A DNA stretch of 64,000 nt from contig JAIDHX010000015.1 of assembly GCA_029053015.1 (NCBI GenBank), positions 1 through 64,000 of the forward strand, written 5' to 3'. The stretch is from Lachnospiraceae bacterium. GTDB lineage: Bacteria; Bacillota; Clostridia; Lachnospirales; Lachnospiraceae. Each line of letters starts with the position of its first letter. The stretch's first letter is position 1. A program made the translations under genes and the position numbers. Shown here piece by piece: positions 49,756 to 58,539 of this stretch. The notes below the pieces were generated by a model. It saw nothing but the letters and a program-made list of their open reading frames with translations. It made no database searches and had not been told where the DNA came from.

Positions 49756-50748
49756 ATGAAAAGATTAATGGTTTTGCTTTGCCTGCTGTTCATGGTTTTT
49801 GCAGGCTGTGGGAAAGAAACAGCAAATACAAAGGGGGCTGGTATTTCTGCGGATTGGTTAGAAGACGTGGAAAATATCGGGAGCGCTGTAGAAAAAGCAG
49901 TTAAACTGCCAACCGTGATTTCCGGCTTTCTAGTGCAGGAGAATGCTGTAAAAAGAGGAAATTATATCTACGCCAATGTTTACATGAAAGGCATCAATAA
50001 GATTGTTGCCTTTCGATGTGACACGGGTGATGTGGAAGTAATTATGGAGGCGGATTCCATTGTTTATTTGGGAGGAATCGGCGATTATCTGTTTTATTTA
50101 AACCATCTGGAAGGTACGACGTATTATATGGAGAAGCTTTGGTCTTACAATTTAAAGACCGGGGAAGTAAAAGAGGTTATGGGGGATTTGGACCATGTCT
50201 GGGCACTGAGGGTATGGGGGGAATGGATTTACCTGATAAATGATTTGGAACTATATGGTTATGATGAGCCATACTATGTTGCGTATAAATTAGATGAAGC
50301 AGGGGACTTGGTGCCTGCGGAGGATGCACCGGTGCTTTACACTGTTTATAATAAGGTTTCAGCAGGAGGATATACTGCCAGAGTGGTAGAACATCTGGAA
50401 AACAAACCTTACAATCTTGTCATCACTAGTGAGGAAGAGAAAAAATATATTGTGGAATGTTCGGCTGCTGAATTTGTGAGGTGTACAGAGGAATACCTGC
50501 TTTTTTACGTGTGGGGTGAGGATTCCGGTATGATTGCTACGCCATATGTATATTCCTTCCACGAGGGCGAGTTTGTTGAGATTACGGAAGATGGGAGTTT
50601 GAGTTATATAGAAATTCAGGACTCTTGGCTGGTGTATGGTGTTTATGGCGAGGAAGTGCCGCACTTTATCAATCTGGAAGAAAAGTTTGCAGAGGAAGGC
50701 GCGCCGGAGCTGGATATCATCAAAATCTTTGAATCGGAGGTAGATTAA
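49756..50748 (+). CDS. Lipoprotein with DUF5050-like beta-propeller
   Basis: 330 residues. Signal peptide and lipobox VFAGC at residues 14-18. The mature protein has repeats such as GGIGDYLFYLN, RVWGEWIYLIN, EYLLFYVWGED and SWLVYGVYGEE, the pattern of DUF5050/propeller proteins. Function unknown. It lies 72 bp after the M56 gene and probably belongs to the BlaI-controlled operon, where it could be an effector or extra sensor. A terminator follows. Confidence 0.75.
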   Translation: MKRLMVLLCLLFMVFAGCGKETANTKGAGISADWLEDVENIGSAVEKAVKLPTVISGFLVQENAVKRGNYIYANVYMKGINKIVAFRCDTGDVEVIMEADSIVYLGGIGDYLFYLNHLEGTTYYMEKLWSYNLKTGEVKEVMGDLDHVWALRVWGEWIYLINDLELYGYDEPYYVAYKLDEAGDLVPAEDAPVLYTVYNKVSAGGYTARVVEHLENKPYNLVITSEEEKKYIVECSAAEFVRCTEEYLLFYVWGEDSGMIATPYVYSFHEGEFVEITEDGSLSYIEIQDSWLVYGVYGEEVPHFINLEEKFAEEGAPELDIIKIFESEVD

Positions 50749-50784
50749 TCCCGCCGTAAATGATATATAATGTTGAAAGCAATG

Positions 50785-50820
50785 AAGCAGCCATGGCCTT
50801 GACGGGATGGCTGCTTTTGT
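50785..50820 (+). terminator. Intrinsic terminator
   Basis: AAGCAGCCAT (50785-50794) pairs with ATGGCTGCTT (50807-50816), followed by TTGTTTTG. Confidence 0.75.
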
Positions 50821-50851
50821 TTTGACAAAAACGTGCGAAATAGGTAATTTA

Positions 50852-50886
50852 TTGACAAAATTTTTACAGTGTAATACAATTGTATT
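50852..50886 (+). promoter_or_regulatory. Promoter with palindromic operator for the RHH-SPFH-TIR operon
   Basis: TTGACA (50852-50857), 17-bp spacer, TACAAT (50875-50880). The perfect palindrome AATACAATTGTATT (50873-50886) covers the -10. It is the natural target of the RHH protein encoded next, and mirrors the arrangement at 7829-7889. Confidence 0.75.
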
Positions 50887-50902
50887 CAAAGGAGGATGTC
50901 TG

Positions 50903-51094
50903 ATGGCTGAAGAAACTTTAGTGATTAAAGCAAAGAAATATAAAGAAGAATCAGTCATTATCTCAGCGAGAATTCCAAAGGATATGTTAGGGGATATTGA
51001 TATGATTTCAAAAGAAACCGGCAGAACAAGAAACGAAATCATAACGAGACTGTTGGATTTTGGTCTGAAGCATACTGAAATTATAGAAGATTAG
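50903..51094 (+). CDS. Ribbon-helix-helix regulator
   Basis: 63 residues from ATG 50903 (AAAGGAGG upstream). The strand EESVIISARIPK and helices DMLGDIDMISKETGRTRNEIITRLLDFGLKH are a textbook MetJ/Arc/CopG fold. First gene of the SPFH-TIR operon, 11 bp before the SPFH gene. It probably represses its own promoter at 50852-50886. No toxin partner of the usual kind is adjacent. Confidence 0.85.
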   Translation: MAEETLVIKAKKYKEESVIISARIPKDMLGDIDMISKETGRTRNEIITRLLDFGLKHTEIIED

Positions 51095-51105
51095 AGGAGG
51101 CAGGT

Positions 51106-52881
51106 ATGGCTAAGTTTGTGATTGAGTGCCCTTATTGCGGCAATTATGCAGAAGGGAAAACAGGATTTTTTGCAAAAAAGCGAGTGGACTGTTCTTGTGG
51201 AAGAACCATTAACATTCAAGTAGATAAAATGACCAGCCGCGTATGTGCTCATTGCGGAAATTCCGTTGTGTTCGACCAGACACAAGGCGGCAGGGCTGTA
51301 TGTCCTGTCTGTCATGAACCTATTAATGAAATGTCGGATCAGTCAAAAGTGGAAGAGTTTTCTTGTCTGCAGTGCGGTGTGAAACTGAGGACAAACAAGG
51401 GAACCGTAAAATTTACCTGCCCTGTCTGTGATTGTGAAAATGATGTGGCAGAGCGCGTTATGCAGGAAAAAATCCGTAAGGATGGACTTGCCAGCATTAT
51501 AAAATATGAAGGTGATGCGGATACATTTGTTTGGAAACATCCGATAGAAGATTTTAATTATGGCTCGCAGTTAATTGTACATGAAAGTCAGGAGGCGGTA
51601 TTTTTCCGCGATGGACAGGCGTTAGATACCTTTGGCCCCGGCAGATATACGCTGGAAACACAGCAGCTTCCGCTGCTTGAGAAGGTGTACAAACTGCCCA
51701 CAGATACAGAGGGGACATTTCATTCCGAGGTTTATTACATAAACCTTTCCACTATCATGGGGATTAAGTGGGGGACGGATTCAAAGGTGCGTATGTTTGA
51801 CCCTGCGTCGGGACTGCATATTGAGTTGGGAGCATGCGGTGAGTTCAATATAAAGGTAACAAATTCGAGGAAACTGTTGTCCAAACTGATTGGCACAACA
51901 GGCGGGCTTCGCCAGGAGCAGATTCTGGGACTGGGAAATGGAAAGGGCTATTTCAGGGCAATGGTAATGACTCAGGTTAAGAGTTATCTTGCGCAGTCCA
52001 TTAAAGAAAGCAATATCAATATACTTGAAATCGACGAGCACTTAATAGATTTATCGACGAATCTGCGAGATAAACTGAATCATTATCTTGATGATTACGG
52101 CTTGGCGTCTACGGAATTTTTTGTCAGCAATGTGATGACACCTGACGATGACCCTAATTTTAAGAAAATGAAAGCGCAGTATGCGGAACAATACCTTGTG
52201 GTACGCCAGGAGCAGATAAAGAAGAGCGAAGCAGAAGCCGCGCAACAGAGAAAAGCCGTGGAAGCACAAACTGAGGCGCAGATGAAAATTATAGGAGCAC
52301 AGGGAGGGGCAGAAGCTCTTAAAATTCAGAAGCAGGCGGAAGCAGAGGCTTATAAAATGCAGGCTGAGGCAGAGGCTGCAGAAATGCGGATGAAGGGATA
52401 TACCTATCAGCAGGAGACTGCACGGCAGGTCGGTTTGGAAGCTATGAAAAATGGTCTTGTGGGAACGGGTACCGGTGCAGGAAGTGTAGTGGGAGACATT
52501 GCAGGACTTGGGGTTTCTCTTGGCGCTATGGGGAGCGTTATGAATATGACAAAAGAAGCTATAGCTCCGATGAGTTCAACGGCTGCGCAGATGAGTGACA
52601 GCATTAGTAATTCGATTACAGGAGCATGGGATTGCAGCTGCGGGCAAAAAAGCATTGTAGGTAATTTCTGCAATAATTGCGGTCTGCCCAGACCGAAACC
52701 TGCTGTTCAGATAAGCGGGACATGGGACTGTGCATGCGGACAGAAAGGAATCGTAGGTAATTTCTGTAATAATTGCGGTGCAAAAAGACCGGAATCACTT
52801 TCGTGGGACTGTAGCTGCGGTCAAACGGGAATAATCGGTAATTTCTGTAACAACTGTGGGAAGAAAAGGGGTGATAACTGA
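51106..52881 (+). CDS. SPFH-domain protein with N- and C-terminal zinc ribbons
   Basis: 591 residues. The first 115 hold several zinc ribbons (CPYCG, CSCG, CAHCG, CPVCH, CLQCG, CPVCD). An SPFH/Band-7-like domain spans about 150-370 (QLIVHESQEAVFFRDGQALDTFGPGRYTLET, INLSTIMGIKWGTDSKVRMFDP), then an Ala/Glu/Lys coiled coil of about 90 residues. The C terminus has three near-identical ribbons, each W-DC-x-CGQ...GNFCNNCG. There is no N-terminal membrane helix. SPFH proteins assemble into large rings or scaffolds; the ribbons may recruit the zinc-ribbon TIR proteins of the same operon. Confidence 0.88.
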   Translation: MAKFVIECPYCGNYAEGKTGFFAKKRVDCSCGRTINIQVDKMTSRVCAHCGNSVVFDQTQGGRAVCPVCHEPINEMSDQSKVEEFSCLQCGVKLRTNKGTVKFTCPVCDCENDVAERVMQEKIRKDGLASIIKYEGDADTFVWKHPIEDFNYGSQLIVHESQEAVFFRDGQALDTFGPGRYTLETQQLPLLEKVYKLPTDTEGTFHSEVYYINLSTIMGIKWGTDSKVRMFDPASGLHIELGACGEFNIKVTNSRKLLSKLIGTTGGLRQEQILGLGNGKGYFRAMVMTQVKSYLAQSIKESNINILEIDEHLIDLSTNLRDKLNHYLDDYGLASTEFFVSNVMTPDDDPNFKKMKAQYAEQYLVVRQEQIKKSEAEAAQQRKAVEAQTEAQMKIIGAQGGAEALKIQKQAEAEAYKMQAEAEAAEMRMKGYTYQQETARQVGLEAMKNGLVGTGTGAGSVVGDIAGLGVSLGAMGSVMNMTKEAIAPMSSTAAQMSDSISNSITGAWDCSCGQKSIVGNFCNNCGLPRPKPAVQISGTWDCACGQKGIVGNFCNNCGAKRPESLSWDCSCGQTGIIGNFCNNCGKKRGDN

Positions 52882-53570
52882 TGAGTAAATCAAAGGTAAG
52901 AGTAGTTACTGTTATAGCCGTATTGCTTGTGGTATTTTCTGTCATTGTTTTTGTGTTACCTTTTGAAAAAAATAGTATTTTCTGGCTTTCGTATCTATTT
53001 GGAATATTAGCGATTGTGGTTCAATTGTATATACTGAAAATATCATTTGGGAAAGAAAAGTCAGTTAAAAGCAAGTTTTATGGTTTTCCGATTGCTCAGG
53101 TGGGGATTGTTTATCTGGCGGTACAAATCGCAGCAAGTATTTTATTTATATGTCTGGCATCGCTTGTTCCGATTCAGATACCGGTAATTTTATATGTCAT
53201 ATTGCTCGCAGCAGTGGTGTTAGGTTTTGTTGCTACTGATGCAGTACGTGACGAAATAGATAGACAGGATAAGCAGCTTGCTAAAAATGTTAGCTGTATG
53301 CAGGAATTGCGCTCTAAGGCGGCATCCCTTCCGGCGTTATGTGAGGACGTTGAGACAAAAAAGCTGCTGATAGATTTATCAGATAAATTTAAATATAGTG
53401 ACCCTGTAAGTTCGCCTGTAGTGGAGGAAGCTGAAAAAGAAATAGCGGTTATTATGTCGGAGCTTCAAGGTGCAGTGATAGAAAACGATACGACCTGCAT
53501 AAAGGGGCTTTGCCAAAAAGCTTCTATGAGTCTGGATGAAAGGAATCGCATTTGTAAGCTTAGTAAATAA
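52881..53570 (+). CDS. Membrane protein of unknown function
   Basis: 229 residues. Four hydrophobic segments in the first 125 residues (VVTVIAVLLVVFSVIVFVL, FWLSYLFGILAIVVQLYIL, VGIVYLAVQIAASILFICLA, IPVILYVILLAAVVLGFVA) are followed by a cytoplasmic helical tail of about 100 residues with conserved-looking Cys and Asp. ATG overlaps the SPFH stop by one base (TGATGA), so they are translationally coupled. It may anchor the SPFH scaffold to the membrane. Confidence 0.78.
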   Translation: MSKSKVRVVTVIAVLLVVFSVIVFVLPFEKNSIFWLSYLFGILAIVVQLYILKISFGKEKSVKSKFYGFPIAQVGIVYLAVQIAASILFICLASLVPIQIPVILYVILLAAVVLGFVATDAVRDEIDRQDKQLAKNVSCMQELRSKAASLPALCEDVETKKLLIDLSDKFKYSDPVSSPVVEEAEKEIAVIMSELQGAVIENDTTCIKGLCQKASMSLDERNRICKLSK

Positions 53571-53626
53571 AATATGCATATTGCTTGAATACAAACGAGA
53601 AGTCAAAACCAAGGAGGAAATTAACA

Positions 53627-55486
53627 GTGGCATTGTTTAAGTGCAAAATGTGCGGTGGAAGTCTGGAAGTAAGCGAAAATATGTCTGTCTGTGAATGTGA
53701 GTATTGCGGCACAAAGCAGACATTACCGAAAGCGGATAATGAACAGAAAATCAACGCAATGAACAGGGCGAATCATTTTAGACGTCAATGTGATTTTGAC
53801 AGAGCAATTGATGCGTATGAAAAAGTACTTCAGAATGCAAATGATGATGCAGAGATTTATTGGTCGCTTGCTCTTTGTAAATACGGTATTGAATATGTAG
53901 ATGATGCGCTTACCGGAAGAAAGATTCCGACTTGCCACCGTATGCAGTATACATCTATTTTGGATGACGCTGATTATTTGAGCGCATTGGATAAAGCAGA
54001 CGAAGCACAGAAAGCTGTCTATAAAGAAGAAGCTGAAGCAATAGCAAACATTCAGAAAGGAATTCTGGATATTTCAAATAAAGAAGATACATTTGATGTA
54101 TTTATCTGTTATAAGGAAACGGACGAGGAAGGGGAAAGAACAAATGACAGTGTCTTGGCACAGGACATATATTATGGCTTGACAGAAAAGGGATACAAGG
54201 TATTTTTTTCCAGAATTACATTGGAAGGGAAGCTTGGGACAGCTTATGAACCCTATATTTTTGCAGCATTGAACAGCGCCAAAGTAATGATTGTGGTCGG
54301 AACAAAGCCGGAGTATGTAAATGCGGTTTGGGTTAAGAACGAATGGAGCCGTTTTCTTATGCTCATGCAGAAGGACAGAAGTAAGTTGATAATTCCGGCG
54401 TATCGCGATATGGATCCATATGATTTACCGGACGCCTTGTCGGTATACCAGTCCCAGGATATGTCTAAGCTGGGCTTTATGCAGGATTTGATTCGAGGTG
54501 TTTCTAAAGTGCTTGAGGGAGGTAAAGAGGAGAAAACATCCGGAGAGTCCGGTTCTCCGGAGATGAATTCTAATATCGCCGCGCTCCTTAAAAGAGGTAA
54601 TCTTGCGCTGGAAGATGCAGAGTGGGACAGAGCCTATGAATTTTTTGACCAGGTTTTAAACAGTGATGCAGAATGCAGTGAAGCATATTTGGGACAGGCG
54701 TTGGCAAAAAACCATGCTGTCAATTTGGAGGATTATGTTGACTTTTTGCTAGCTGAAACATATGCGGCAAAACCTGCCAGACATGTTAAAAAGATTACAC
54801 CTAAACAAATAGCTTATGTAAATGCCATGTTAGAGGAAAATGATATATTGATGTCAACCGTTACATATTCCGGCGATGTGTTTTGTGAATTTGAGTATTT
54901 TACAACTTCAGAATCGCGGCAAAAGCAATTAGTTGAGACTGTCGATTACCTTGAAAACGATAAGCTTATTAAAAAAGCGATACGATTTTCTAAGGGGAAT
55001 CCGGCGGATAGTATAACCAAATTTAAGGAAGAAGTGGTTTCGACACTTCGAGAGAGGCTCGTTGAAGCAAAAGAAGAAGATGCAAAGATAGAAGCAGAAA
55101 TAGACCGCAAATTAGATGAAATCAATGAGGAAATGATTCGGGTAACGGAAGAAGCCATTAAAGCCAAAGAAAAGAGATATTTGGATTTTGTCAAAAAGTA
55201 CAATGAGAAATCGCTGGGTAAACTTTCCGATGGACAAATAAAGCGAACATTTGAGGGATTTGGTCATTATAAAGACGCGGAAGCATATGCAAAAAAGATA
55301 GTTGAGAGGATTGATGAGAAAGAAGTAAAACTGAAAGCATTGCAGGATGAAAAACGAGAAATAATAAATCGTTTTGCCGAACTTGGAGTTTTTGACGGTG
55401 GAAAGAGAAAAAAGCTTAAGAGTAGACTTAGTGACATTGATAATGAAATGGAAAGACTGCAAAGAGAATCGGAACAAAATGGTTAG
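53627..55486 (+). CDS. Zinc-ribbon/TPR/TIR-domain protein
   Basis: 619 residues from GTG 53627 (AAGGAGG upstream); the aligned paralogue at 55513 starts at the same point. Residues 4-40 form a zinc ribbon (CKMCGGSLE, CEYCGTKQ), then TPR helices. A TIR domain (about 155-300) begins FDVFICYKETDEE and includes LAQDIYYGLTEKGYKVFFSRITLEGKLG, with Glu239 in WVKNEW at the position of the catalytic Glu of NAD-cleaving TIRs. After a second TPR part comes a long coiled coil rich in Glu/Lys. No membrane segment. Likely an effector or signal component of the SPFH operon. Confidence 0.87.
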   Translation: MALFKCKMCGGSLEVSENMSVCECEYCGTKQTLPKADNEQKINAMNRANHFRRQCDFDRAIDAYEKVLQNANDDAEIYWSLALCKYGIEYVDDALTGRKIPTCHRMQYTSILDDADYLSALDKADEAQKAVYKEEAEAIANIQKGILDISNKEDTFDVFICYKETDEEGERTNDSVLAQDIYYGLTEKGYKVFFSRITLEGKLGTAYEPYIFAALNSAKVMIVVGTKPEYVNAVWVKNEWSRFLMLMQKDRSKLIIPAYRDMDPYDLPDALSVYQSQDMSKLGFMQDLIRGVSKVLEGGKEEKTSGESGSPEMNSNIAALLKRGNLALEDAEWDRAYEFFDQVLNSDAECSEAYLGQALAKNHAVNLEDYVDFLLAETYAAKPARHVKKITPKQIAYVNAMLEENDILMSTVTYSGDVFCEFEYFTTSESRQKQLVETVDYLENDKLIKKAIRFSKGNPADSITKFKEEVVSTLRERLVEAKEEDAKIEAEIDRKLDEINEEMIRVTEEAIKAKEKRYLDFVKKYNEKSLGKLSDGQIKRTFEGFGHYKDAEAYAKKIVERIDEKEVKLKALQDEKREIINRFAELGVFDGGKRKKLKSRLSDIDNEMERLQRESEQNG

Positions 55487-55512
55487 TACTATAGTTCGGA
55501 AAGGTGATTCAT

Positions 55513-57795
55513 ATGGCAATATATAAATGTAAAATGTGCGGAGGCGCGCTGGAAATCAATAATAAGGAAAGCGTGGCGACCTGCGAATATTGTGGAACAC
55601 AGCAGACGCTGCCGAGGCTTGATGATGACAGAAAGGTCAACCTTTACGATAGGGCGAACCATTTCCGCCGCAACAGCGAATTTGATAAGGCAATGAGAAT
55701 CTACGAACAAATTCTCAGTGAGGACAGCACTGATGCCGAGGCCTACTGGTCTTTGGTACTTTGCCGTTACGGTATAGAATACGTGGAAGACCCTGCTTCC
55801 CACAAGCGTGTTCCGACTGTAAACAGAGCACAGTACACCTCAATCTATGACGACGATAATTATAAATCTGCCCTACAGCATGCTGACAGCTATCAGCGCG
55901 GCATATATGAGGGAGAAGCAAAAGCAATCAATGAAATTCAAAAAGGGATTCTTGAAATTTCGCAAAAGGAAGAACCTTTTGATGTGTTTATCTGCTATAA
56001 AGAAAGCGACAATGACGGCAGAAGAACACAGGACAGTGTTTTGGCGCAGGATTTGTACTATCTGCTCAATGAGGAAGGCTTTAAGGTTTTCTTTGCCCGC
56101 ATTACACTGGAAGATAAGCTCGGCTCTGCATATGAGCCTTACATTTTTGCTGCGTTGAATTCTGCAAAAGTCATGGTTGTCCTCGGAACAAGGCCTGAGT
56201 TCTTTAACGCCGCATGGGTAAAGAACGAATGGAGCAGGTATCTTTCGCTTATAAAAGGCGGCGCCAAGAAAACACTGATTCCAGCTTATAAGGATATGGA
56301 CCCTTACGATCTGCCGGAGGAATTTTCACACCTTCAGGCACAGGATATGTCTAAATTGGGTTTTATGCAGGATATCATTCGTGGAATCAAGAAAATTACA
56401 AAGGCGGATGAAGAAAAAGAGGCTGTTGTGAAGGAAACTGCTGTGACAGGCAGTAATAATAACGCTTCCCCACTTTTGAAACGTGCTTTTATGTTTCTTG
56501 AAGACGGGGACTGGCAGAGTGCTGATGAATACTGCGAAAGAGTACTGGATCTTGACCCGGAGAATGCTTTAGGGTATCTGGGGAAGTTGATGGCGGAGCT
56601 GCGTGTGAGAAAGCAGGAAGACCTGAACTATTACGCAAAGCCGTTTGATGGCAGCAACAATTATCAAAAAGTTTTGCGCTTTGGTGATGATGAACTGAAA
56701 GCTACTTTGCAAGGTTACATTGAATATATTAATGATCGTAATGAGGAGATTCGCCTTGAAGAAAACTATAAAATAGCATGCGATGCTATACACTTTGCTG
56801 AATCAGAAATAGATTATAAAGAGGTGGCGAATCTGTTTCAAAAGATTAGCGAATACAAGGATTCTGCCGTTCGTGCTGAGAAATGTCTTGAAGCTGCTGA
56901 AGCTGCAAGAAAGGATGCCATTTTTTCTGCGGCAACATCCGAAATGGACAGAGGACAGATATCCGATTATGAAGCGGCTATAGAGATGTTTGAAAGTATT
57001 TCGGGCTGGCGTTCTGCAGATGAACAAATTGATTCCTGTCATAAGAGGATTGAAGAAATCAAAGCCAAAGCAGAGGCCGAAAGATTAGAGAGTGAGCGGC
57101 AGGCAAAGAGAAATAAGAAAATAGTGGCGATTATATTTGTGGTGTTTGTTTTTGTTTGTTTGGTAAGAGTTTTCACAGTTGTATTTGTGATTCCGATACA
57201 AAAGAAAAATGACTTTATAGCAAGGTATGGGCAAGAAGTTTATGATAAATTGGGGCTGGTTGAAGAAGGCGCTTACATATCTTTTGGTATATATGAGCAA
57301 GACAACGACACATCAAATGGCAAAGAGGACATCAAATGGCTTGTTCTTGAAGTAGTAGATGGCAAAGCTCTGGTTATCAGTAAATATGCGCTTGACGCTC
57401 AGCCATACAACATAGAGGCAGCTAGTGATTGCATATGGGAGACATGTTCGTTGAGAGAATGGCTGAATAGCGCATTTATTAACGATGCCTTTTCCGATAG
57501 TGAAAAAACGATGATTCTTACTGCTAACCTTACACAGGATCAAGTTTTTTTGCTAAGTGTAGCGGAGGTAGAGGAGTACTTTGATTCGGATGGAGCAGGG
57601 CAATTTAAGGCGACGGCATATGCACAGGCTAACGGAAGTGGCTCTTACTGGTGGTTGAGGACGCCTGGTAAGCTTCCGGGTTATGCTTCTTATGTCACCA
57701 GTGGTGGCAACATTGCGTTGGGAGGGGATATTGTTTCTGTTTTTGGCGTCCGCCCTGCTTTGTGGATCGATCTATCTGAATTCCCAATAAAATAA
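55513..57795 (+). CDS. Zinc-ribbon/TPR/TIR protein with membrane helix and C-terminal DUF6273
   Basis: 760 residues from ATG 55513 (GGAAAGG 8 bases upstream). The first 300 residues parallel the paralogue at 53627, with TIR Glu239 again in WVKNEW. TPR repeats follow (EYINDRNEEIRLEENYKIAC, YEAAIEMFESISGW). A membrane helix lies near residues 536-560 (IIFVVFVFVCLVRVFTVVFV). The last 180 residues are a DUF6273 domain (WLVLEVVDGKALVISKYALD, CSLREWLNSAF, WWLRTPG, VFGVRPALWID), related to C-type-lectin-like folds. This puts an inside TIR enzyme and an outside recognition domain in one chain. Confidence 0.87.
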   Translation: MAIYKCKMCGGALEINNKESVATCEYCGTQQTLPRLDDDRKVNLYDRANHFRRNSEFDKAMRIYEQILSEDSTDAEAYWSLVLCRYGIEYVEDPASHKRVPTVNRAQYTSIYDDDNYKSALQHADSYQRGIYEGEAKAINEIQKGILEISQKEEPFDVFICYKESDNDGRRTQDSVLAQDLYYLLNEEGFKVFFARITLEDKLGSAYEPYIFAALNSAKVMVVLGTRPEFFNAAWVKNEWSRYLSLIKGGAKKTLIPAYKDMDPYDLPEEFSHLQAQDMSKLGFMQDIIRGIKKITKADEEKEAVVKETAVTGSNNNASPLLKRAFMFLEDGDWQSADEYCERVLDLDPENALGYLGKLMAELRVRKQEDLNYYAKPFDGSNNYQKVLRFGDDELKATLQGYIEYINDRNEEIRLEENYKIACDAIHFAESEIDYKEVANLFQKISEYKDSAVRAEKCLEAAEAARKDAIFSAATSEMDRGQISDYEAAIEMFESISGWRSADEQIDSCHKRIEEIKAKAEAERLESERQAKRNKKIVAIIFVVFVFVCLVRVFTVVFVIPIQKKNDFIARYGQEVYDKLGLVEEGAYISFGIYEQDNDTSNGKEDIKWLVLEVVDGKALVISKYALDAQPYNIEAASDCIWETCSLREWLNSAFINDAFSDSEKTMILTANLTQDQVFLLSVAEVEEYFDSDGAGQFKATAYAQANGSGSYWWLRTPGKLPGYASYVTSGGNIALGGDIVSVFGVRPALWIDLSEFPIK

Positions 57796-57804
57796 AACGC
57801 CCCG

Positions 57805-57846
57805 ACATGGTACGCATCTCAACGCTGCGTACCATGTTATTTTTTT
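57805..57846 (+). terminator. Intrinsic terminator of the SPFH-TIR operon
   Basis: ACATGGTACGCA (57805-57816) pairs perfectly with TGCGTACCATGT (57826-57837), followed by TATTTTTTT. Confidence 0.88.
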
Positions 57847-58017
57847 GCTTTTAAAACCACTTGTGTTTCAACAAGGTATGTTCCGGCACAAGGTCGAGGA
57901 GAAAATGTATACATATTATACGATTGTGGGAACGGGGAAAAAATATTATCAAAATGTTTGTAGCTTTTTAGCTGCGTAAATTGTATATATAGTAGAACGC
58001 GACAGGGAGGTGAAGCA

Positions 58018-58539
58018 GTGACAGAAGCGGAAGAGAAAAAGGCGAGGCAGAAGGAAACCATTCTGCGGTATTCAGAGATGGTTTACCGGCTGGCATATTC
58101 GCTGGTGAAGGACAGATATGACGCGGATGACATTTATCAGGAGGTCTTTACAAGCTATATCAAGAAAAATCCGCAGTTTCAGAGTGAAGAGCATGAGAAG
58201 GCATGGCTTATTCGTGTTACGGTGAACTGCTGTAAAAATTTCTGGAAGTCTGCGTGGCAAAACCGGACAGAAGGGCTGATGGAGGCAGTGCAGAAAAATC
58301 GTGAAGATATGGTTGCCGGAACAGAAGAAAGCACTGAAAAAGAAGCGCAGAATCTTGCCATGATAGAGCAGGTGAAGCTTCTGCCCGAAAAATACCGTAT
58401 CGTCATACATCTGTTTTACTATGAGGATATGAGCGTGGAGGAAATCGGAAAAGCCCTGAAGAGCAAGCCATCCACAATCAGGACACAGCTTACGAGGGCA
58501 AGAAGATTGTTAGAAAAGCGGCTGAAGGAGGAAATGTAA
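58018..58539 (+). CDS. ECF RNA polymerase sigma factor
   Basis: 173 residues. GTG 58018 has GGGAGGTG upstream. Region 2 is RLAYSLVKDRYDADDIYQEVFTSYI and region 4 is LPEKYRIVIHLFYYEDMSVEEIGKALKSKPSTIRTQLTRARRLLEKRL. It is immediately followed by a DUF4179 protein, the common Clostridia partner that acts as anti-sigma factor. Upstream 222 bp contain no gene; a short dyad GTAGCT/AGCTGC at about 57959 may mark an autoregulated promoter. Confidence 0.92.
   Translation: MTEAEEKKARQKETILRYSEMVYRLAYSLVKDRYDADDIYQEVFTSYIKKNPQFQSEEHEKAWLIRVTVNCCKNFWKSAWQNRTEGLMEAVQKNREDMVAGTEESTEKEAQNLAMIEQVKLLPEKYRIVIHLFYYEDMSVEEIGKALKSKPSTIRTQLTRARRLLEKRLKEEM

Noticed and set aside
53627..57795. Diversity-generating retroelement target at DUF6273
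   Set aside because: The fold is of the lectin-like kind used by such elements, but no reverse transcriptase or template repeat is present in the window.
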